From Lithodes maja (taxonomy: Eukaryota > Arthropoda > Malacostraca > Decapoda > Lithodidae): DNA of 64,000 nt. Shown here piece by piece: positions 54,901 through 62,528 of the stretch (position 1 is its first letter; the number at the start of each line of letters is the position of its first letter). The translations under genes and the position numbers were made by a program. The notes under the pieces are model-generated. The model saw only the letters and a program-made list of their open reading frames with translations. It was not told the origin of the DNA and searched no databases. The stretch is taken from contig JBAKBP010007389.1 of assembly GCA_037953745.1 (NCBI GenBank), positions 2,501 through 66,500 on the forward strand, in the 5' to 3' direction.

Positions 54901-56727
54901 AATCGTTACTTTGACCTTATAACCATCACTATTGAAAAAATTGCCCTTAAAACGTTCTATAACAAGATCTGTGCAGTTGTCAAACGCAGTATCCTTGACA
55001 ACAAGATACTTTCATGGCGATCATATATCTCGTCCTTCAATTCCCGCACCCCTCTCTCTACTTTATGGAAAAAGTTTCGCATTATCAACGGACGCACTGT
55101 ACGGCCTCCACTCTCTCCACTCAAAGACCCTGCCTCGGACTCGCTTACACATGACCCCCTTGACATCGCTGCCATACATGCCAAACAGTTCTGTCACGTC
55201 AGCTCAGACCAGTCATTGCCTCGTCAATTTCTTCGTTATAAATGTATGGAGGAATCTCGCCCGCTATCTTTTCATAGCGGGAAAACACATGAATATAACA
55301 CCCCTTTTTCAATTCCGGAATTGCGACACGCGCTCGACCTGTGTACAGACACTACTCCTGGCCCGGATGGATTCTCGTACGCTCTCATCCGTCACCTCCA
55401 TCCACGTGCGCTACAACATCTTTTACAACTGTACAATCAGTTTTGGATAAGTAACTACTTCCCACCGTCTTGGCGGCATGCTTACACTATACCCGTACCG
55501 AAGCCTGGAAAAGATCATAGTCTTCCCACAAATTACAGACCGATTGTGCTTACCTCATGCCTCTGCAAATTAATGGAAAAAATGATCAATCCTCGACTTT
55601 TACATTACGCTGAGTCACATGCCCTCCTATCCCCATATCAGAATGGTTCCCGCCCTGGCCGTTCTACACTGCACTCACTTATTCGCCTTGAACACCAAAT
55701 ACGTGATGGGTTCTCCAAGAACCAACCCACAGTGGCAATATTTTTTGACATTGCTAAGGCTTATGACACAACATGGAGACACAGGATTTTAAAAATTTTA
55801 CACGATTCTGGCATGCGGGGTCCTCTTCCCTGCTTTTTACAAAATTTTCTCTCTAACCGTACATTCCAGGTCAAAAATAATGGTCTCCTATCGGACATTA
55901 TGTCACAAATTAATGGAATACCACAAGGATGTGCCCCTAGCAGCTTACTCTTTATTATGACGATCAATAGTGTCATACGCAGCCTCCCACCTGACATATC
56001 GTATAGCTTGTATGTGGACGACTTCGCAATATATTATACTTCTCCCAGTCTGACTCACATACAACGGCGTCTCAACATTGCTCTAAAGTCCATCCACTCT
56101 TGGGCATCCACTGCTGGTTTTCAATTTTCTGCTGAAAAGACTAACACCGTTGTATTCTATAGAAATTTTCGACATTTACGTAAACAGTCCATTACTCTCA
56201 CCATGGGACATTCTAATATTCAGATCCTTCCACATACCAGGTTCCTTGGTTTAATCTTTGATACTCACCTCAATTGGAAGAGTCACATTGCCTGCTTAAA
56301 GGCACGTTGCCTCCAGAGAATGAATGTTCTGAAAACAGTCGCACGAGTCCATTGGGGCGCAGATCGCGCTACGCTTTTACTGTTCTACAGAGCTACCATC
56401 CTCTCAGCCCTAGATTATGGTAGCCCTGTCTATGGCACGGCCTCTGCTTCCACATTAGGAACCCTCGACAGCGTACACCATTTGGGCATCCGCATTAGCT
56501 CGGGGGCATTCCGTTCCTCTCGTGTCTCCAATATCCTATGTGAGGCTGGGACCTTACCTCTAGCCTATCACCGTCGATTAGTCCTCATGCGTACGGCTAT
56601 TCATGACCCAACTCTACTAGAACTGTATTCCATTCCACAGATAACTATCGTTCAACCATTCCAGTGCCATTCCCAATATTGTCTCGCCAATTGCTCTCCA
56701 CTTACAGTATCACCGTTCCTCCCATAA
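51949..56727 (+). CDS. I-like LINE ORF1 zinc-knuckle region fused to ORF2 endonuclease and RT
   Basis: One 1,592-codon frame. Residues about 149-200 hold CCHC-type knuckles (CTNCWKLGHSTPRC, CLNCGSEQHALNNC, CANCDGSHKANDRTC). Two Cys/His clusters follow (DCGCHNCGRFF; KCGCPICFRNY). The endonuclease begins near residue 659 (MAYNILQWNING) with GDFNAHSPLW and SSDHYPILL motifs; the usual catalytic Glu position reads ICLQHVG, so His replaces it. RT has PGPDGFSYALIRHL, FFDIAKAYDTTWR, IPQGCAPSS and the catalytic YVDDF near residue 1,355. Ordinary I elements separate ORF1 and ORF2; here no stop lies between them. There is no good ATG at the start, consistent with a frameshift from the upstream ORF1 part. 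Confidence 0.75.
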   Translation: MDDFSLYDTLAQDIGDFTMHADGSAKRMIEVKTQEQSEALQAYLDTPNDRYTGKPDEYLNQCTGTVVLPSDFEFADQSFTDSTNRILKLLQRTDPTVVKVDTYTAPQRGNRPPLRIVKIYFKRHDLPMHVRLAGRQLQVRRYVNKPRQCTNCWKLGHSTPRCRALNARCLNCGSEQHALNNCQASAPRCANCDGSHKANDRTCLHFAFHRDVLHLQATKGLPFRSAAAQLRQEGKSPPYRRFESTTPADSSDHQHPEQPPAPPISLQHYPTNDTFSLVHLNSPDLSTSHRFEGFTNLTDDTEFWNMTAEENLMECNTVPDIETSPQSRSTQSQPRKKRKVASPIRSLSRTSKLGSTTHKWVMPTHDPDCGCHNCGRFFLLQHKTSTRTVLTEHLHKFLSKRAPAEDAQIHPTPCFCVTHICESDPTPKDLMQRCLKDNNQLDSDLTNIELSQSRFDVHQPPVNVRTTLTTPDPPCNLERHVPLAAPHCPDPDAPKPRDIPPQTPANPTTPSSDEPSIKTHHTPSPSQSPVLICHTNIPPDKCGCPICFRNYITPHICATDPCLLARTQEFVTTRTLPPNPDEDVTSAYLFMNTLRQKLLHCPTLVPKLVTQFKAISEKFTDLTSTPSPPSTQPSPHSQPLPDSLQETLLSMTLTILFLMAYNILQWNINGYQTRLRMGELQRLLKLYSPLCICLQHVGNFVVPPRHYTVAASSPITPSHLRMAILVHYKCVFVPVTLDPNPFQTTAVSISLPNLPSLTVCSSYNQPSCHYNTSDLHQLVQQLTPPYLILGDFNAHSPLWGNPNTDIPGDKIEKYLLHSTLCCLNFDTPTYRSATHCTFSAVDLSFASDDAAPLFDWSVLQDRFSSDHYPILLKYLCPASSPQISSYNLSKANWTSYTHSSADVSDFSPTSSPAHNFDYFSSFLNSIARTHIPLTSSLAHPRQVPWWTPTLAQMIKFKHRVERLLKRLSVRQRRLKTVSPRLFSTNRYFDLITITIEKIALKTFYNKICAVVKRSILDNKILSWRSYISSFNSRTPLSTLWKKFRIINGRTVRPPLSPLKDPASDSLTHDPLDIAAIHAKQFCHVSSDQSLPRQFLRYKCMEESRPLSFHSGKTHEYNTPFSIPELRHALDLCTDTTPGPDGFSYALIRHLHPRALQHLLQLYNQFWISNYFPPSWRHAYTIPVPKPGKDHSLPTNYRPIVLTSCLCKLMEKMINPRLLHYAESHALLSPYQNGSRPGRSTLHSLIRLEHQIRDGFSKNQPTVAIFFDIAKAYDTTWRHRILKILHDSGMRGPLPCFLQNFLSNRTFQVKNNGLLSDIMSQINGIPQGCAPSSLLFIMTINSVIRSLPPDISYSLYVDDFAIYYTSPSLTHIQRRLNIALKSIHSWASTAGFQFSAEKTNTVVFYRNFRHLRKQSITLTMGHSNIQILPHTRFLGLIFDTHLNWKSHIACLKARCLQRMNVLKTVARVHWGADRATLLLFYRATILSALDYGSPVYGTASASTLGTLDSVHHLGIRISSGAFRSSRVSNILCEAGTLPLAYHRRLVLMRTAIHDPTLLELYSIPQITIVQPFQCHSQYCLANCSPLTVSPFLP

Positions 56728-57692
56728 CTCCCCCTCCTAGTCCCATCACTCCGTGGACCCTAAAACACCCTACAGTTTGCTTTCACTTAGCGGATCAACT
56801 TGATGCCCAAGCCCCATCTCAACGTCGACATCTCGCTTTACAACATCTTGATGATCACATCCCGGCTGTTTTCATTTACACCGATGGCTCGAAAACTGCG
56901 GATGCCGTGGGTTGCGCTGCAGTCTCAGACCATGGCTTGTCTCGAAGTACCTTACACCATCACTCCACGGTTTTCACTGCTGAATTATGGGCTATTCAAG
57001 GTGCTTTAAGCACCATCTCTTCATTGTCGAGGAACTCTCCACGGGTCGTTATCTGTAGTGACTCAATGAGTGCACTGCAAGCCTTATGTGTATTTGCCCC
57101 CAAGGACCCATTGGTCAAGACTATCATCCACACAATACACAAATTACAGTGCGCTAATCGTTCCATCACACTGTGCTGGATCCCCGCGCATGTAGGAATT
57201 CCCGGGAATGAGCGTGCAGACTTGCTCGCTAAGCAAGCGCGTCATGGTACACCCTCTACTACTTTGCTGCGTTCGGAGGATATGCTCCCTGTCCTCCGTC
57301 GCCATGTTTATGACGCTTGGCGAGTTGAGTGGAGAGCGCAACCATTAACTGGCCACCTTCGCTCCATTAAGGATGACATACACTTGTGGCCCTCTTCAAT
57401 TAATGGTTCACGTGCAGACCAAACCCTATTAACTAGATTACGTTTAGGCCACACGCGCCTCACACATGGTTACCTGATGTCCACCCCTCGTGGTCCACCA
57501 CCTGAATGCCAACATTGCCATACATCATTGACTGTTTTTCACTTTCTTTGTATTTGTCCCGTCTATGCATCTGAAAGACGGAGATTCTTGCTGAACACCT
57601 CATTACATGGCATCCTCTCTTACTCAGACTCTTTCAATTTCACCCCTATTCGTCACTTCCTGAGAGCGATAAATTTATACAATGACATATAA
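56664..57692 (+). CDS. I-like LINE RNase H and C-terminal zinc finger
   Basis: 342 codons in a frame different from the RT part, overlapping its end by 64 bases; a one-base indel near 56,700 is likely. The RNase H active-site series is visible: IYTDGSK (near residue 72), the Glu in FTAELWAIQGAL, the Asp in VICSDSMSALQAL, and HVGIPGNERADLLAK with the last Asp. A C-terminal CQHCHTSLTVFHFLCICP cluster is a probable zinc finger, as in I and R1 elements. It would remove RNA from the RNA/DNA hybrid during element copying. Confidence 0.8.
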   Translation: MPFPILSRQLLSTYSITVPPITPPPSPITPWTLKHPTVCFHLADQLDAQAPSQRRHLALQHLDDHIPAVFIYTDGSKTADAVGCAAVSDHGLSRSTLHHHSTVFTAELWAIQGALSTISSLSRNSPRVVICSDSMSALQALCVFAPKDPLVKTIIHTIHKLQCANRSITLCWIPAHVGIPGNERADLLAKQARHGTPSTTLLRSEDMLPVLRRHVYDAWRVEWRAQPLTGHLRSIKDDIHLWPSSINGSRADQTLLTRLRLGHTRLTHGYLMSTPRGPPPECQHCHTSLTVFHFLCICPVYASERRRFLLNTSLHGILSYSDSFNFTPIRHFLRAINLYNDI

Positions 57693-57892
57693 CTACTGAC
57701 ATATACGTGACTTTAAACTCTGTACCACCTCCTCCACCACTAGCCTTGAGAGGGCCTAGGCCCAGTGGGCTAGTATAAAATAAAAGCATCATCAACAACA
57801 ACTTCCCAGAAGAGGCAGCATGATACGTCCAAAGATGAAAAGTAGCACATCCCGAGAGCACAAAATTAGTCCAACCTGTCGCACGGGACGCG

Positions 57893-58215
57893 ACCACAAG
57901 AAGGACGAATAAACCCAGCGTGACCAGCTGGGGGACGGGTGCAAGGGAAGGACTGTATAATGGCGCGCTAGTTGATTTAGTAAGAGAACATTCATAGTTT
58001 CTAATCTTTACTCATAAAAAATTTCTTTCTTTTTCTAATGGTTACCTTTTTTTAATGACGTTCCCTAAGAACTAAGTAAAGGGTTTCACCCTAGGATGTA
58101 TTTTTTATATATTTGGGTCGCGTTATGCTTTTTCCGGGACCCTCACGGGGGTCTCCGGGGAGCCCTTATATATATAAGGCTCTCACGTCATTGACGGAGA
58201 GAACCATTACTAAAT
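57893..58215 (-). repeat. Right terminus and inverted repeat of element D
   Basis: Reverse complement of about 38,998-39,312 with minor differences. It includes GGGTCTCCGGGGAGCCCTTATATATATAAGG and ends CCATTACTAAAT. The next base, 58,216, continues the recombinase frame of DIRS element 3 as KAVFLMALAMG. Confidence 0.75.
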
Positions 58216-58690
58216 AAGGCCGTTTTTCTCATGGCCTTGGCCATGGGTAATCGGGTTTCTGAGCTGGCTGCGATGAGTAACGAACCTGTCTCAAGTTATC
58301 TAGGCGTAATATGAGTGTTCACATTAATTGAGCCGACACCCAATTTTGTTGCCAATATTGAACATCAGGATCATATTTTTGCAGAGTTTGAGGTTCCGGT
58401 CCTCAAAAAGGGTGACACACATCATATTCTATGTCCTGTTAAGTCACTCATGAGCTATATGAGGGCTGCCCAACTGGCGCAATCGGGAGCTCAATGGGTC
58501 TCTGCCTGACTGGCGCAATCGACAGCTCTCTGGGTCTCGCAGACGGGTAAACACCTCAGAAAGCGGCAGTTGGCAGCTATCCTTGTGAGTATGATAAAAA
58601 AAAGTAATCTGGGTGCCGTTGGGCGGGCACATGATTTGCGTAAATGGGCGGCGTCGCTCCGCTTTTTGGAAAATTATTTACTTGATGATA
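58216..58690 (+). pseudogene. DIRS element 3 recombinase, middle part with Arg and His-x-x-Arg
   Basis: Continues from 38,956. It has the first catalytic Arg in MGNRVSEL (58,252-58,254) and HDLRKWAASLRFL (58,630 onward). A 38-bp tandem duplication near 58,470-58,545 brings a stop. The frame is cut again at TTAA 58,691 and resumes at 63,892. Confidence 0.8.
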
Positions 58691-58769
58691 TTAACCTAGT
58701 AAGTGCGCACCGTATGTACTGAACACCATAAAACTGTGCGGACCTATTTCACTGTTTCTATCTATCTAT

Positions 58770-61700
58770 CTATTGCCTGACGCCGTGATCCCCGAAGGGG
58801 TGGCCACGAACGAACCGCCCCCATGCACCTCTGTCCCCAGTCAGTCGACGCCCCTCCCCCCAACCAGCACCGCCTTCATTCATGTAGTTCCTCACTCCAT
58901 CCTTCCACCTCATATTCGGTCTACCTCTCCCCCTCTGTCCCTCCACCTCGCTCTCGTACACCCTCTTAGTCATTCTCTCGCTTTCCATACGTTCCATATG
59001 GCCGAACCATCTCAAGTTGTTCCTTTTCACACTTTCCAGCACATCTACCTCCACACCACACCTCCTTCTTACTTCCTCATTAGTCTGTCTATCCCTCCAT
59101 GTAATTCCGCACGCACTCCTTAAGTAATTCATTTCCACTGCTCTCACTCTTGGTCTGAGTCTCTCAACCAACGTCCATGCTTCGCTTCCGTAAGTCAGTG
59201 TCGGGATTACCACACTGTCATGCAAGGACTTCTTCACTTCCATACTGACCACCCTATTTCTTGTTACTGCTTTTAGCGTTCCTACAACCCTCTTCCCCTG
59301 TTGTACCCTCTCCCGCACCTCTTCATCCATAGTCCCATCTTTACTCAACACACTGCCCAGATACTTAAAAGAGTTGACGATCTCCATAGCCTGACCGTTC
59401 AGCTTCACCTCACACTCTGTGACTTCACCCCTTTCGAAGACCATAACCTTGCTCTTCCCCGTATTTACCTTCAAATTCCGTTTTTCGCACACTGTTCCAA
59501 ACTCATTTACCAGACCCTGCAACTCCCATTCATTATCACTCATCAGAACTGTATCATCCGCAAACAGCAGTATAGGTAGCTTCCACTCAATTCCCTCCCT
59601 TTTCAGCGATACACCAACATCCACTGCTCTTGATAGTATATCTTTCATAACTCCATCCATATATACAGTAAACAACCACGGGGACATCACACACCCCTGT
59701 TTCAAACCAACATTCAGGTCAAAGAACTCGCTCTGCTCACTCTCCACACGTACTGCCGCCTTTGCACCCTCATACATGCTCTTCACTGCTTTCAGCAACT
59801 TGCCCTCTACTCCATATATTCTAAGTACTTTCCACAAACCTTCTCTATCCACTCTGTCATAGGCCTTCTCCAAGTCCATAAAGGCAACATACACCTTTTG
59901 TTTCTTCTCCAGATACTTCTCCACAACACAATTCACGGTAAAAATCTGATCTACACATCCTCTTCCCTTCCTAAAGCCTCCCTGCTCGTCGCCTATCCAT
60001 TTCTCCGTTCTCACTCTCACTCTCTCAATCACTACCCTACTGTATACCTTCCCTACTACGCTTAGAAGACATATTCCTCGGTGGTTACCACACACTCCTC
60101 TTTCCCCTTTGCCCTTATATAGGGGGACTATTATGCCAGTCTTCCAGTCATCGGGTGCACTCCCCTTCTCCCATGCTAGTTTGCACATTTTCCATACCCA
60201 TTCTATCACTATCTCACCACCATACCTCAACATTTCCCCACACACTCCATCTGTTCCTGGTGCTTTCCCCAACTTCACTCTTTTCATGGCTTCCCACACT
60301 TCTGACCTCCTGATCCCCACCTCCTCCTCCACTACTTCTCTTCTTCTCCCTCCCATACCATATCCAGCTATGTTTGCTGGCTCTTCATTCCTTTCATTTA
60401 GCAACTCACTGAAGTACTCCCTCCATCTTTCGACTCTCTCTTGCTTCTCGGCTAGCATTCTCCCATTCTTATCTTTCACACCCTTACTGTTTCCCTTGCT
60501 ACCTTCCCTAACTTTCTTGACTTCTTTCCAGAACAGTTTCTTACTCTCCCTCCATTTTACACTCAGATTCCTTCCAAATTCCTCATCTACTCTTCTCTTA
60601 CTTTCCTTCACTACTCTCTTCACCACCCTCTTACTCTCCACGTACCTCGCTCGTTTCTGTCTCTCGGAATCTTCATTCCCTCTACTACCCAACCACTCTC
60701 TATATGCTTTCTTCTTTTCTTCCACAGCTATTCTTACCTCTTCTGTCCACCATGCTGTACCTTTCACTCCCCTCCCTCTTCTCCTCACTCCACACACCTC
60801 CTCACATGCTGCACAGATCTCATCCTTAAACACCTTGCTCATCTCCTCCACTTCCTCCATAACTTCCAGGTCGAACCCACCTAGTCGTCTTTCCACTGCT
60901 CTCCTGTACTCCTCCCTGACTTCCTCCTCCTGCAACCTCTCCACCCTCCTCACCATTCCACCCTCCTCTCGCCTCCCTCCCGCTCTCCTCACCCACTTCT
61001 TTTGTATCCTAACCTTAGCTACCACTACATAATGATCAGACAGACCCCCTCCAATACCCCTATACACCCTAGCATCCATCACAGATTTCTTCATTCGTTG
61101 ATCCACACATACATAATCAATCAATGACTTTCGTTCCACCACTGTCTTATCCTTCATTGTCAACATCCGTTTCCACGTGTACCTGTGGATCATTCTGTGT
61201 CGGAAGAAGGTGTTGGCTATCCACAGCCTCCTCCCCACACATACGTCCACAAGTGCACTACCATTCCCATTCACCTCTGATGGTACCCCCCACCCTCCCA
61301 CCACTCCCTCAACTTTCCTATCACCCACCTTACCATTCATATCCCCAATCAGAAATATTCTTTCGTTCTTGTCAAACTTCTCCAGGCACGCCTCCACATT
61401 CATCCAGAACTCCTCTTTCTTTCTTTCAAGTATATCCTCTGTCGGGGCATACACGCATACAATCACCCACGTTTGTATTCCTACTTTCATTCTCACCCAC
61501 ACAATCCTTGAACCCACAGACCCATACTCTCTTACACATTCCTTCCATTTGCTACTTACAAACAAACATGCACCTTCTCTCGCTATTCCTTCACTCACTC
61601 CAGCACACACACCTATTCCACACTCCCACTCTCTCACATCTGAACCTTTCCATTTGGTCTCTGTCATTCCACATACATCCAGCCTGGCATTCACTAACAC

Positions 61701-61781
61701 TTCCAGAACCTCTCTCTCTTTTGTGCCATCATTCATGCCACTAACATTCCATGTCGCCATTCTCAGAATGTCCGAAGGCAT
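58770..61781 (-). CDS. RTE-like LINE ORF: apurinic-type endonuclease and reverse transcriptase, intact
   Basis: An unbroken 1,003-codon frame. The endonuclease starts at the N-terminus (RMATWNVSGMNDG, MTETKWKG with the catalytic Glu), with IGDMNGKVGD, LIDYVCVD and the terminal GLSDHYVVVAKV (Ser-Asp-His) by about residue 255. A basic linker spans about 260-430. RT contains LGKAPGTDGVCGEML, FRKGRGCVDQIF, AFMDLEKAYDRVDREG, VGLKQGCVMSP and the catalytic FADDTVLM near residue 741. The C-terminus carries SFKYLGSVLSKDG and NNLRWFGHMERM. The enzyme would nick target DNA and copy the LINE RNA from the nick. All key residues seen are present, so this copy may be active or a very recent insert. A second Met lies seven codons downstream. 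Confidence 0.9.
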   Translation of the reverse strand: MPSDILRMATWNVSGMNDGTKEREVLEVLVNARLDVCGMTETKWKGSDVREWECGIGVCAGVSEGIAREGACLFVSSKWKECVREYGSVGSRIVWVRMKVGIQTWVIVCVYAPTEDILERKKEEFWMNVEACLEKFDKNERIFLIGDMNGKVGDRKVEGVVGGWGVPSEVNGNGSALVDVCVGRRLWIANTFFRHRMIHRYTWKRMLTMKDKTVVERKSLIDYVCVDQRMKKSVMDARVYRGIGGGLSDHYVVVAKVRIQKKWVRRAGGRREEGGMVRRVERLQEEEVREEYRRAVERRLGGFDLEVMEEVEEMSKVFKDEICAACEEVCGVRRRGRGVKGTAWWTEEVRIAVEEKKKAYREWLGSRGNEDSERQKRARYVESKRVVKRVVKESKRRVDEEFGRNLSVKWRESKKLFWKEVKKVREGSKGNSKGVKDKNGRMLAEKQERVERWREYFSELLNERNEEPANIAGYGMGGRRREVVEEEVGIRRSEVWEAMKRVKLGKAPGTDGVCGEMLRYGGEIVIEWVWKMCKLAWEKGSAPDDWKTGIIVPLYKGKGERGVCGNHRGICLLSVVGKVYSRVVIERVRVRTEKWIGDEQGGFRKGRGCVDQIFTVNCVVEKYLEKKQKVYVAFMDLEKAYDRVDREGLWKVLRIYGVEGKLLKAVKSMYEGAKAAVRVESEQSEFFDLNVGLKQGCVMSPWLFTVYMDGVMKDILSRAVDVGVSLKREGIEWKLPILLFADDTVLMSDNEWELQGLVNEFGTVCEKRNLKVNTGKSKVMVFERGEVTECEVKLNGQAMEIVNSFKYLGSVLSKDGTMDEEVRERVQQGKRVVGTLKAVTRNRVVSMEVKKSLHDSVVIPTLTYGSEAWTLVERLRPRVRAVEMNYLRSACGITWRDRQTNEEVRRRCGVEVDVLESVKRNNLRWFGHMERMESERMTKRVYESEVEGQRGRGRPNMRWKDGVRNYMNEGGAGWGEGRRLTGDRGAWGRFVRGHPFGDHGVRQ

Positions 61782-61971
61782 GTCCTTAGTCGGTCGTGGT
61801 TCGTCAACGTTGGTTCCGTCCGCATCCGAGGCTGTTCGTTCTTTTTTTTTGCTTAGATATTTTTTCCGGGTGGGGGTCGCAAGCCCACCGACCCAACCTC
61901 TTTAGTCGCCTCTTACGACACGCAGAAGGCACGTGGGGCATATTCTATTCCCTAACCCCCAGGGGGGTTAG
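61782..61971 (-). promoter_or_regulatory. 5' leader of the RTE-like LINE
   Basis: On the element strand it begins with TAACCCCCCTGGGGGTTA, a stem of seven or more base pairs, then CGTGTCGTAAGAGGCGACTAAAG. The latter is also present in the 33,000-33,134 fragment. Such leaders usually hold the internal promoter; no promoter element is identified here. Confidence 0.5.
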
Positions 61972-62528
61972 ACTGTTTCCTGTCACTAAAATAGTTGTCT
62001 TACCATAAATATCATTAATACTTATCCATATGCGCCTATTTTACGTTTATTATGAAGATATTAACCTGTTACAACAATAAAACAAGTGGAAACAGTGTTT
62101 GGCTGGTCAAAATCGCGAAATGAGACCGAGAGTTACATAAATCAATTGTGAGCCAGACTGCTCCACACCCTCCCCTCTCAAGGTTTGGAGAGAGACTGAG
62201 GCCTCTCTCTGTAACTCCCGCTATTTCCCACGCTTAGACACACAGATGACCACGCCCTGCTAGCAACTCGCTAATGTTAGAACGAAAATATACCTAAGAA
62301 TAAGGGAATAACAGGGAAAATAGGTGATAATTGAAGGGTGGGGGGGGGGGGGGAAGGGGGGACAGAGGGGATGTGGAGGAGTGATATTTGGCATGGCCAA
62401 GGGGAAAAAAAAAAAAAAAAAATCAATTGATACTGGCGTGGTTTAAATTTTTTTTATTAGGCCTAGGATTATAAGTCTTTTCCCGCAGCGCACCGGTAAA
62501 ACTCTTAAGTCTACCTGCACTTGACGGG

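Larger units (their letters stand above)
50773..57813 (+). mobile_element. Full-length I-like LINE with 13-bp target duplication
   Basis: ACTTCCCAGAAGA occurs at 50,773-50,785 and 57,801-57,813. Between them lies 7,015 bp: a GC-rich 5' leader, ORF1, ORF2 with endonuclease, RT and RNase H, and a short A/C-rich tail (ATCATCAACAACAACA). RNase H after RT is characteristic of the I superfamily. Both ends are present, so it is a complete copy, but the frames are broken. Confidence 0.85.
38957..58215 (-). mobile_element. Element D: 19.26-kb insertion with DIRS-type termini
   Basis: Inserted in the recombinase gene of DIRS element 3. The left end carries TACGGGTTTGACAACCCG and the right end ...GAGAACCATTACTAAAT. 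Inverted repeats of roughly 315 bp (about 38,998-39,312 and 57,893-58,215) face each other. Next to the left one, 39,365-39,474 is the reverse complement of the left end joined to the reverse complement of the right end. This is the internal complementary region of DIRS elements, and it places the 3' end at the left. There is no target duplication; only CTAAAT is shared. No DIRS gene is visible inside. Confidence 0.75.
58751..61979 (-). mobile_element. Full-length RTE-like LINE with 8-bp target duplication
   Basis: ACTGTTTC occurs at 58,751-58,758 and 61,972-61,979. The LINE between them is 3,213 bp on the minus strand, with a short leader of about 190 bp, one ORF and a tetranucleotide tail (ATAG)n at the left. 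At least four related fragments lie elsewhere in this window. Confidence 0.9.

Noticed and set aside
60109..61032. 307-codon plus-strand ORF rich in Ser, Leu, Thr and Pro
   Set aside because: Antisense shadow of the intact RTE ORF.
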